Shown here piece after piece: positions 43,301-55,300 of a stretch of DNA of 64,000 bases. Location of the stretch: positions 2,365,935-2,429,934 of the forward strand of contig NC_092629.1 of NCBI RefSeq assembly GCF_039555335.1, written 5' to 3'. Each line of letters starts with the position of its first letter. Positions within the stretch are counted from its first letter, which is position 1. The stretch comes from Amphiura filiformis (Eukaryota > Echinodermata > Ophiuroidea > Amphilepidida > Amphiuridae). The notes under the pieces are model-generated. The model did no database searches. It was not told where the DNA came from and was given only the letters and a program-made list of their open reading frames with translations. A program made the position numbers and the translations under genes.

Positions 43301-46300
43301 CAGGAAAAAGGAGTCTCAATTTGATTGCACATGTGGCACACAGTAGGGTAACTCATCATCTACAGTCATCATATCAAAATTTCACCCTTGGACAGCGTTT
43401 CCTATGGGAAAATACACACGTTTCGGGCAAAAAAACATCAAATTTTCAAATTTATCGTAGAAAAAAACAAGTTGTGCCAAAATAAAGATACATTTCTCAT
43501 GGTTCAGAAAAAGTAACTTGGCACCGGGTCGAAAAACTCACTTTCTAAAGGCAATTTCTTAATTTCTTCTGCGGATCCAGACACTGGTCTTTGCTGATAA
43601 ATAATCTGGTGCTTTCACAGAGCCGCCGTGTAAAATTCAAAAGGTCAATAGACCTAAAAATATTTTTTTTGTAACTACACATATACTAAATAAATATTTG
43701 AAAATGTTTAGGTCTCTATGAAGAAAACAACTTGATATTTTTTATGCTCAAAACATGCCATTGTTCATTTATGGGTCGTATGCAGACATCTAATGAGCTA
43801 ATGTGTGACCCCCCTACTACTAATATAATTAATGATTTAAATAGTACATAAGCATAGTGGGCAGACTTAAATGGTCACTCAACCATACGAAGGTCACCGG
43901 TTCGAATCCGGCCAGATGCACTAGTTTTTTTCAGCGTTCATCCTTGAAACTTTGTTTGCCTGCAGACAGTGGAGCCATGAAACATTCAGAACCATTTAAT
44001 TGCTGCTGCTTACCAAACTTTGTTGATGATAAGGACAACTTCTTGGAGGGATTGAAGTCAGAATTACTAGAATTACCATACAGGGAAAAGGATAATGACC
44101 TCTATACCTTCCAGCAGGTAAGCCTACATGTATAAAAGGACAATGACCTCTATTTCATAATGTGCTTTTTTGAGTAAGAATATATTGAATCATTAACAGA
44201 GAATAAACTGTGTAATAATTAGAGAATAAATGATAGGATTTTGTCTTTTGCCTATCCAATATCGTGTCATAATGGATGGGCTGGCCAATATTTTTATCGT
44301 AGTGGATACCGGCGCAGGCAAAAGACAAAATTCTATCTTTTATTCTCATTCTTATTCAGTTTTAATGTAATTTTTTAAATGAACGAAACCATCACGAACA
44401 TCTAAGCCGCCGAATCGCGTTCTTAGTTCTTGCACGTGTATTACGCGAACGCATTATCGCGCGATCATTGAGCGTGCCGCCGTTGCGTGGCGTCGCGCGC
44501 CCTGACTAATATCACTATCAACTATTGTGAGATATTATACACCAGAAAACCAATCAAATTACGTGAATTCTTTACAAGACGCACCCATTGAATAAGAATT
44601 CTTCTTAAAACCAGGAAGAATACACATAGTGAAAAACTATATGAATTTAAAACAATTTACCAAACTTATAATAACATAAACAACATGAATATTGCGTTCA
44701 TTTGTCTTGAGCCTGCTCAGTTTATTATAAGATGGAAAGTGGGAAAGGGAAGGAGGAGGGGCCACACCCACCCATCCACCTTGGATCACCTACAAATTTT
44801 ATTGCTTTGAGAAAGGGAACTTACTATACAATGTATTTGTATAACTTTTTCAGCATCATATCATGTTTAATGTGATGTTTTCCTCATTTGACTTTTAACC
44901 CATGGATCAAAAAATGGAAGATGGTTCACTGTTATAAAATATAGTGATGTGTGGATCCAAATGAACCCAGATGCCAAACCACAACATTTCATATTCAGGC
45001 TAGGTGCTTCACCATCAGTGGGGCAAGGGCTGCAACACATACACCACCTCTGACCAAAGTCCTCTAGGGCAGGCCTTCTCAACTAGTATATTTGAAGCGC
45101 CAACTGGAAAATTTTAGTGATCATAAAGGGCCAACATGTCAAGGGAGGACTGCGAGGCCGGTAGCGCGTATGCATAGCAGAGCGGTTAATTGGTGCTTTA
45201 TTGGGGGTCCAGGGGGAAGGGCCCCGGAAGCTCCTGCATTTTAAGGTTTTTAAGGCTGTGTGCCACTTCGACAGACTCCAAGCGCCACAAATGGCGCTAG
45301 TTGAGAAGGCCTGTTCTAGGGTTAAAAATATAAGTTTAATAGATATTGATCAATGTTAATGTTTCCATTTTCCTCACTTCCAGTCGGAAGCATTACAAAA
45401 CTTCTCTTCACCTCATATTCAGGGACTAAGGTAAGTCATTAAACTCAACAATGGGCTATTCCAGTTGAAATCTATACACCCCTATGGAAAACATGACATA
45501 ATCCTTCCACACAGGGAGTGTGAATTTCAAACAGGGTTGCTTGTATGAGTGCCTCCATTTGTGGAGATAAGGGATTAAGGTCCTGTCATTCACAGGGGGT
45601 ACAAAATGTATATGGATTTCAACTAGAATAGTCCAATAAACCATTTCTTTAATATAATTTTAGAGTGATTACTGCTGACAGACTTGCCAAATTACTGCTT
45701 TGTAGTGGCTCCCTTGATGTTATCATTCCATCTGCTTTGTAGCGGGACACTTTTTCAGATGTTTTAAGTTCTTGGGCAGCAAAACTCTTATTCAGTAGTG
45801 GTTTTGAGCAGAGCAAAATTGTGACTGATGAAGAATGTGCTCTTGTCTCTATTCATGTTCAACATATCTGCTCAAGGCGAATTGCCCATACCTCACCTGT
45901 AAACTGATACACTGTAGGCTGTTTCTACCAAACATTTGTGATACATTATTTTATATTTGACCTTTGACATCTACAGGAAGTTGTTATATGAAGATTTTCG
46001 TGGCTGGCTGAGAGATGCGACTGGCATAGCATTCTCTGATACCATTGATATGACAGCATCTAAGTATACATATGCTGGTAAGATTATAGGTCATACAGTT
46101 TCTTACAACCCTCATAACTGTTTGGAGACAAATTAGAGCACCTTCAATTGCCAATTAAGTGAACTATTGCATAGGCCCAGGCCTTGAAATCATCAGACCA
46201 TATATGGCGGTGTGCTGCAAACATGGGTCTCATTTTCGGTCATTTGGGTATACATCAATAACCCCTTTACCAGGCCAATTTTGGTATATGGATGGGTCCT

Positions 46301-49300
46301 TTTCAAAATTTTCCAAACTTTTTCTGAAAATAGCCCAATTTTGCCTAATTGTAGACCAAATTTTTGAAATTAGTGCTGAAAAGTTTGGCAATTTGCATTA
46401 AATTTTACCAAAAAAACCTTTCGGTGTGGGTCCAAATTTCTTGAAAAATTTCTTGAAAAATGTACATATATGTGACCCGGCAGCACAAACGAGCCGTAAA
46501 TTCCCTAAATTGTATTCTGAGTTATGGTGTAAAATGTGTACGAAGGTCGTATCCATCGGTCACTTAAGCTGGCGCGACATCTGTCTTATTTGGATAGTCA
46601 CAACACCAATCAATAATCCTATTATTGAAGTGGATAATAAGCTTCTACCTTAGATGGCTATAGAACTTTTAATAGCTCTGGTCTTTGTTTGCTTTGCTAA
46701 ATCCTTTTCAAGTGGTGGGTTATTTGTATAGGTATGCATAACCAACAATTAACAATGAGAGAACCTTCTTAAACCTTGTTGACTTGGGGATGATTTGAAA
46801 TGACCGCCAATTATGACTGTTTGATATTTATTGCCAGCAATGTGGAAAAAGAGACACACATAGAAACTAAAAAGCTATAATTTTGTTGAAGGAGCAAAGT
46901 TTAACTAACCATAACTCCGCTTCTGGATATCGCTTGAAGTCAAATGATATACCATTTTAAAGTTTATGATGTTTATTTTTTAAACACGAAATAAAACAAA
47001 ATTGACCGGGGGAGGAATTTACGGCGCATTCGCCGTGGACGGTCACATATGGATTGGTCCACTTTCAAATTTTCAGTGGCACATCCATACCAAAACCAAA
47101 ATAATTATTGAGTACACCCATGCCTTTGTACACAATATGGCTATCAACTTCAGAAGCAACATGGAGGGCATACACATGCATGCCATAGGTATTATATCAA
47201 TATAATAGTTCTAAGTCTTCATTTTTATATTTCAGATTATCTTTTGTGTCATGATGATGAATTAGAAGGAAGAAGGATAGCATTTATTCTGTATTTAGTG
47301 CCATCTTGGAATCAAGAGGATGGAGGAAGCTTAGATTTATTCAAAGTTGATGGTGAGTAGCAGTGGCGTAGCCAAGGGGGGGGGGGAGGGGGGCCTGACT
47401 GCCTCCCTGTGAGAAGTCTCCCCCCCCCTCTTGCCCCCTCTGTTGGATGCTGGCCACCCTGATATATAAGATATTTAGCCCTTTTTTGTACTTTTTAGAT
47501 CATTTTTAACCGTTTTTGTCAAAGTTTTTCCCCCTTAAAATTTGGCTTGCCCCCTCTTTGCCTACCCTCTGAAAAAGTGCTGGCTATGTCACTGGTGAGT
47601 AGATAATGTTGTGTCATGATGATGAATTAGAAGGTACATATATCATCAAGTGGATGGTGATATTATTTCAAGATTCACTCCATGAGCTAGCTGCATGCTG
47701 GTGAATGTGTTAGGAACTCGGTCATAAAAATACAAAGAGATAAAAATAAGAATGGTCAAATGCTGTCTGTGGCAATGAGCTCACCAAGGTCAACACAAAT
47801 TTGAACAGTTTGAATGACATTTTTGCCATAAAATAAGCCCTAGCCGGAATCTTTAAAAAATTATCAATTTTTAGCTATTTCAAATAAATTTTTTACCTCT
47901 TTGGAAAATGTGTCTATGTGATAAATAATTGAGCTTGTTTTGCAATTGCAGATAACTACCAACCAGTAACCATAGCCAAATCTCTCTTGCCAAAGTGGAA
48001 CAACTTTGTATTTTTTGAAGTAACACCCAAATCATTTCATCAGGTAGGTATTATAGCACACCAGCAAACAAATAGTACAATACACATGCACAGGGTGCAT
48101 TGTGTGTATTGATTGACACAGTCCCTTGCAACTCATATTCATTCATTCATTCATATTTTATTTTCATCAATCATCAAAATGCATGTAATACATAAAAGCC
48201 AACAAAGTAATACAAAATATATAAAGCTAGAATATTAAATACAATCAGGAATCAATAGTATAATCAAGCTTACGATTAAATCAATATTATGTAAGTCAAT
48301 ACAGTAATATAATAATGCATGCTTAAGCAGACTACATTTTAAATGACAGTAATGATAATAATAATAATAATAATAATAATGATGATAATAATAATAATAA
48401 CACAAATAATAATAATAATGATAATACAATATAGTACTGCATGATTAATTATTAAGCAAGATTAAGCAAGCATTAGATTATACAAAATATATGAATGATC
48501 ATTGATATAATGAATAGTCAAAATTAATATGAAATATGAGGCAAGAATTAATGTTATAATTATATATCGATACAATCAATTAGTAACAATCATATCAGTA
48601 TAATATAAATAAATACAATAACATAATAATGCATGCTTATCAGAATACATTTTAAATGGTCATTGATACAATAAATACAAAGTATAGTAATACAATTCTA
48701 AACTAGGTTGTTGAGCAAAGGAAATTGAGAGGGAAAAGAGATGATTGACGAGGACTCTGCTAAACGTGGGGCGTGAGGTGCAGAGACCTCATTGACACAC
48801 AAACATACACATACACATATCCGACAGAAAGAAAAGAAGAGAAAGGGATATGAAAGGGAAGAAAAAGAAAAGAGAAAGAGAAGAATAGTGAAGGTCATAG
48901 CTACTAATTACGTCAAGAGAATAATGGAGACAAACGCCTACGGTTTCTGATGATGATTCTGATGATGCAGTATTAATGTGAAGTTCGGTGGCTACTATTG
49001 TAGGAATGCAAGCATATATGTGCCATGCATAATAATACAAAAATGCATAATTTGTGCATACCCGGGATCATACCATAATACCTGCCTGCAATCGCCAAGG
49101 ACATGTCTGGCCAGTCATCGCTGCTAAAGCTGCAGTGTTATGAGTGCACATCCCAACTTAGCAAGGATTCATTCCATATAGGCCTACCGTATATCAACCC
49201 CAAGTCCCTACTTGCATTGTGTGTATTGATTGATACAGTTCCTTGCAACTCCCATTCGTAATACAAAAATGCATAATTTGTGTATGCAGGGCTAACAGAG

Positions 49301-52300
49301 CATTTGAAGCAGAAACTTGTTGCTGCCACACAGGTAGGCTACATATGGGGCTTTGTAAAATTCAGCATATTGCTATAAAGATTTTTAAATTTTACATTTA
49401 TTGCAATGACAATGGTCCGACCATAGATGACGTCACATAAAAACATTGCAGACCTCATGAATAATTAATCCCAGAAACTTACTGCTGCCACCAGCGTAAG
49501 CTATGTAAAATTAAGCAGATTGATATCAACACTTATGTTCAAAGAATGACATCCCTGGGGGGAGCACTCCCAATTTGCAAGTGACGCTTATGTATGTCTG
49601 TTAAGCATCGTTGTCACCCAAAGACCCCATAATTATTTTTCAAACACATGCCTGTAACCCAAAGGTCCTTATTTTTCAATTTGAACTACAACTTTCATTT
49701 ATCACTGATTTTGAAGCTACTCTTTTTTCCCAAACTGCCTGCGGACTTATCAATTAATTTTCACCACAGAAAATGGTTGAGCATCAAAGTTCAAGACATA
49801 TCCCCCATAAATTTTTCCATTAAATCTGAAATCGCATAGCTAGGTACACATCTTTCTGAGAAAACCATTTTTAGTTTCTTAGCCTATTTTGATTTTGTTT
49901 TTCTCTGGTTAATGTAGGTGGCTGAAGTACTCTCAGAAGACAAATGTAGGTTGTCAGTAAGCGGATGGTTTCATGGTCCTACAGTGGAGAGACCTACACC
50001 ATATATAGAACCAAGGAGTGAATTAACACCACATGTATCTATTGATGTAAGTTGATTGATGGATTGATTGATTGGTTGCATGAGTGAGTAGGTGTGGTTG
50101 TCAGAAAGTGGGTGGTTTCATGGCCCTACAGTGGAGAGACCTACAACATATATAATAATAATAATAATAATAATGAACATTTTTAACGCGCACAAATCTG
50201 CAAAAAGCACTCATGGCGCAACAAAGAGCTCAAGCAAAAAAATAGCAATGAAACCAAACAACAACAAAATATTATGAAAACAAGATACAGAAAAACAAGA
50301 ACTTAATCATAAGCAATATTCATAAGATGAGTTTTTAGACATGATTTAAATGATTCAAGTGAAGAGCAAATACGGATATGATGAGGTAGATTGTTCCACA
50401 GATGAGGAGCTGCCACAGCAAATGATCTGTCCCCCATGACCGGGATGTTTTTGTTCAACAAGAAGATTTTTGTTAGCTGAGCGTAAGCCTGTGCGTGGTG
50501 GATTGTATGGATGAATAAGTTCAGTGATGTATGATGGTGCAGATCCATGAACAGCGCGATATGTGAGAAGAAGGAGCTTATACTGGAGTCTCAAATGAAC
50601 TGGCAGCCAATGTAAATCAGATAAAATTGGGGTTATGTGACTGGATGGTTTGGTGCGTGTGACAAGACGAGCAGCTGTATTTTGAATCAACTGTAATCGA
50701 TGAATTTGTTCTTTTGGAAGTCCAAGAAGTAACGAATTACCAATGTCCAAGCGAGAGGTGATAAATGCATGCACTAATTGCTCAGTAGCCTGTTCAGTAA
50801 GGAATTTGCGAATTTTACCCAAGTTTCTAATATGATATGAAGCAGATTTGGTAACAGAAGATATATGCGAAGTAAGAGTCATTTGAGCATCCAAGATCAC
50901 GCCTAGATTGCGAACTTGTTTCACAGGAGAAATAGCAGAGTCACCAATTCTAATTTGTAAGTCTGTGATCTTATTGAGTTGTTGTATTGAGCCAAGTAGA
51001 ATAAACTCAGTCTTGTTGTCATTAAGCTTGAGATAATTATTTTTCATCCATTGACGGATCTCCTCAATACATGACTCCAGAAGATGAATGGATCTTTCAG
51101 CTGCGTTCTGTGATGCTTCAAATGAAATATAAATCTGGGTGTCGTCCGCGTAAATGTGATACTGGAGATGGTATTTGTGTATAATGTGACGTACCGGAGA
51201 GGTGTATATAGAAAACCACTGTGGTCCAAGCACAGATCCCTGCGGCACAGAATAGTTAAGTGCCACAGCTTTAGAAGAAGAGGTGCCGACACGCACACAC
51301 TGTCAATTAAGTAGGATTCACACCATCTCAGTGCTGCACCTGATACCCCGATGTTATTCTCAAGTCTGTGTAAAAGGATGTTGTGATCTACGGTATCAAA
51401 TGCAGCACTAAGATCGAGTAATACAAGAGCTGTGATCTGTCCACAATCCATTGCACTCAGTATGTCACTATTAACACGCAACAAGGCAGTCTCAATGCTG
51501 TGATTGGGTCTGTAGGCAGATTGGAAAAGGGTCGTGTAAATTTTGCTCAGAAATGACAGACATAAGCTGAGATGAAACGACACGTTCTATCATCTTTCCT
51601 AGAAACTGCAAATTAGCAATCGGCCTGAAGTTCTTAAGGTCCTCTTTATCTAGACCAGACTTCTTGAGGAGAGGTCTGATGTAAGCCATTTAAGTTCACT
51701 AGGAAAATGCCTGAAACAAGAGATTTGTTAATAATACATGTTATAGCAGGAACAATCTTATGAACACATTCTTTCAACAACCAAGTTGGTACAGGGTCTA
51801 GTTCACATGACTTTGTAGGAGCATTCATCAACATTTTTAACACTTCGTCATTGGTAGTAGGTTTAAATTCGGTTAAACGCGTAACACATTGAGAAATATT
51901 TAAGTTATCATTTGGTAACTCACAGTGATCATCAAAACCAGTACGAATTTTTTCAATTTTCCCAACAAAGAAATCAGAAAAATTGTTGGCAAGGATTTGG
52001 TCAGAAGTACAACTTGGCAGAACAGGTTTTTTACTCTTGTGCAGCAGATTGTTAGCAATACGAAAAAGGCTCTTTTGATCACCAGAGCATTGAGCAACAG
52101 AAGCGAATAGTAATCTGATTTTGCCTTCTCAATCATACCTTTGACCACCTGCCTTTGTTTACAATACATTTGACGGTCAACTTCAAGTTTTGACTTTCGC
52201 CATTTATGTTCGAGTTCCCTTCTATAACATTTTGCCTCACGAATCTCCCCATTGAACCACAGTGTATTAGGCCTGACAAGAACACGACGCGTTTTAGCAG

Positions 52301-55300
52301 GGGCATACTCGTCAAGAAGGGAACTCAGTAAAGATTCATACTTATCAACACAAATATCAACAGTATCATTTTCAAGGTCAATTTGTGAGAGAGTCTTAGA
52401 TATATCTTGACCAAAAGAATTAAAGTCAATAGCTTTTAGATTACGTGTTGTGAATGTTTTCCACTGAAGAGGTGGTTTTTGTAACATCAAACCACAAGTT
52501 ACGATAAAATGATCTGAAAGACGGAGAGCAGGATGAACACCTACACTAGACAAAGCACATTCAGTCTCGCGTGTAATTAGTAAGTCTAGAGTGTGGCCAT
52601 GTATGTGAGTGGGCTCAGTGACATGTTGTTTTAACCCATAAGATGTCAGTAAATTCATAAACTGCTTAGATTCGCTGTCGTCAGGATCATCAACCCACAC
52701 ATTGAAGTCTCCAGTGAAGATTATTTCTGAAGGATGCAACTGGTAATTCTCAACCATGGACCTGAATTCCTCCAAGAACACCTTGAAAGGTAGCTGATGT
52801 CCACTTGTGTCTTTGATTTTTTCAGGTCTATAAACCACAACAATTTTCAGTGAACGAGAATTATTTGTGATTTCTGCTTGAAGGGACTCAAATGATCTAA
52901 ATGTCCCCGCATTCTGGACCTTACTAACTGAAAAAGTGGATTTGTATAAGAGCCCAACTCCACCACCAGTTTTGTTTTGGCGTCTAATATGAGTAAAGGT
53001 ATAACCTCTTGGGAGTGATGTCTCCAATAACTACATCATCTCCTTCTTTCAGCCAGGTTTCTGTTATTCCAACGATATCATACTTATGTTCCAGCACAAG
53101 ATCAACAAACTTAGTGGACTTGTTTCTGATGGACTGTGTATTAATGAGACACAATTTTGCTTGAGCTGGGACAGAAACATTACGTTCGGTTGTAATTGTG
53201 GCGCTCTTTTACATGCTTACCGCACGACACCCTCTACGTACAGGGCGTGGGTTTAGATTAAGAGCAGTTATGTTTGACCATGTTTGCAGTGGAAGATGTT
53301 GGTTTGGTTTTGTGTTTAGTCGTAGGAGTTGTTCTCTTGAATATTCCTTCTTACAGTTGGTAGGAATAGGGGGGTGAACATTTTCACTGTTTGGACCTGG
53401 ATTTGCCTGAATATCACCACATGCAAGTAATTCAGGTTTATAAGTAACAGAGGAGTTTTGATACAGTAACACTGGTCTTCCAATATACTTATGATGCTGA
53501 AGTATAGGCCTACACAAGCCAGTAGATATTGAGTTCAGAAAAGTACATGGTAGCTGATTCTTTAGTCCAGTAAAGAAAATGGTAACAAGTAGATACTTAA
53601 CAATCATGGTTATTTAGGGAGTATTGTTCCTCAAGAAGTAAAGAGCGATAAACTGTGATATGCAGATTGTAGTGGCTGATCCATACTATGAAAAACTCAC
53701 CGAGTGTGTCCAAGTGATGAATCTCAAACCAATAATCCAATTCAATCAATGATCAATATTGAATCCAGATCAATCAATGCTCAATATTGATCAGTAAGCT
53801 AGTCCACAGTGTATATTGGCCAGATTTTTAACCAATATAGAATCATGAAAACCAATTTTTTGTAGAAAACGAAGAAACAGAGGACACCTTAGTCCAAATA
53901 AGTAGCACAAAATGTTCTTGGTTGGTTTCGTAACAAGATGGTAAAACTTTTGCAAGGGAAACCTCTTTAAAGCTGGTAATTAAAGCATAGGTTTCAAGAG
54001 CTCAGACACAGTGCTGCCAATCGGCGCTCTGGTCTGCATGCCTATAGAATCAAGTAGTAAATACGCGGTTTTAGGGTTTTTCTACCGGAAGTTAATTTGT
54101 GCCGAAATTCCTTCCCACAGTGCAATATGCGTATTGCATAACAAAGAATATTGATTAACCACCAAATTGTATCTATTGTTATGCAAAACGCTTATTGCAT
54201 TGTGGGAAGGAATTTCGGCATAAATTGACTTCTGGTAGAGAAACCCTAAATCCGCGTATTGACACCACATGTATCTATTGATGTAAATAGATTGATTGCT
54301 TGGTTGATTGATTAATTGTTAATTGCTTGATTGACTGATTGATTGATTTTTAAATGCATGAGTAAGTGTGATTGTCAGTAAGTGGACATGTATCTGTCGA
54401 TGTAAGTAGATTGGTTGATTAATTGATTGTTGATTTGATTGATTAATTGATTGATAATTTACAGGAAGAATTATTCTATGGTTGGTTGAATCCTAAGTAC
54501 TTGGATCTTTTAACCCAGTCAGACATTCAGGACAGATTTGAGCAGGCATCAGAGATCCAGCTTTCAGATTTCCTCATGGTATGTATGCATAGAATATTTT
54601 GTAAATCAAGGTGAATGCAGCTGAGTTTAGTCAATAATGAGGTTTGCATCAGGTACGGTCCACCATCCACTCTTTTCGGCAGGTGCATCAGGTGGGCACC
54701 ACTTTCTCATGAGCACACCACCTTGTTTGTAAAATGGACAGAATCTTGTTCTGCTTTTACCTTTTTGTTATGTATTCACCATCCCTAAAGACCTGTTATG
54801 TTTTTCCAGCCATCCTAAAGACCCCTAGTTTTTATTCACTCAAAGACATTATGTTTTCCTATTATTTGTTTTTTCTATTTCCCCCTCCCAGACTCCCTTT
54901 TGAAAACAAAATCCTCGCCCATTTTTTGCACCAAAAGACCCATTTTTTTCTCAATTCTCCCTGAATTTTATACCTACATGTGCATTAATCTTTAAGCAAA
55001 GTTAGGGGCTATGCAATAATTGGGTGCACCCCAGAGGTTTAATTCTAAAAATCAAAATATCTGCCAATAATTGCTTTCACCCCTTTCTGTGTGCAAAAAA
55101 ACTTTGCCCCCCCTTACACACATGCACAGATTTTAAAGGACCCAAATATGTCAATTGTGTAATCATATTGATGGAAATATGAAATTTTAACTTTTTTTAC
55201 TAGTCCGGTCAATGTAAAGGATTAATATTTAGTTAAAGGTCCACCACCACATCTGGAATAATGAACTACATAATTGAGTTAGTTATGTGGCCCAGGGCAT

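Larger units (their letters stand above)
50145..54059 (-). mobile_element. CR1/L2-type LINE, nearly full length, decayed
   Basis: In minus orientation: 5' region (about 54059-53608), an ORF with a hydrophobic start and 2A-like motif, an apurinic endonuclease, reverse transcriptase, the C-terminal domain with LHWLPV and [12 protein letters not shown] motifs, and a (TAT)n 3' tail at 50150-50177. Tail type and motif set fit the CR1/L2/Rex1 part of the Jockey superfamily. It sits in OGFOD1 intron 7, antisense to the gene. No target-site duplication is seen; instead about 18 bp of exon-7-copy sequence is missing at the junction. Confidence 0.85.

Noticed and set aside
43141-43485. 114-codon frame as a possible transposase
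   Set aside because: Lys/Phe-rich with no DDE or zinc-finger motif, and too short.
43852-43920. Functional tRNA-Arg(ACG)
   Set aside because: The acceptor stem has only four pairs and the anticodon stem three; kept only as tRNA-like.
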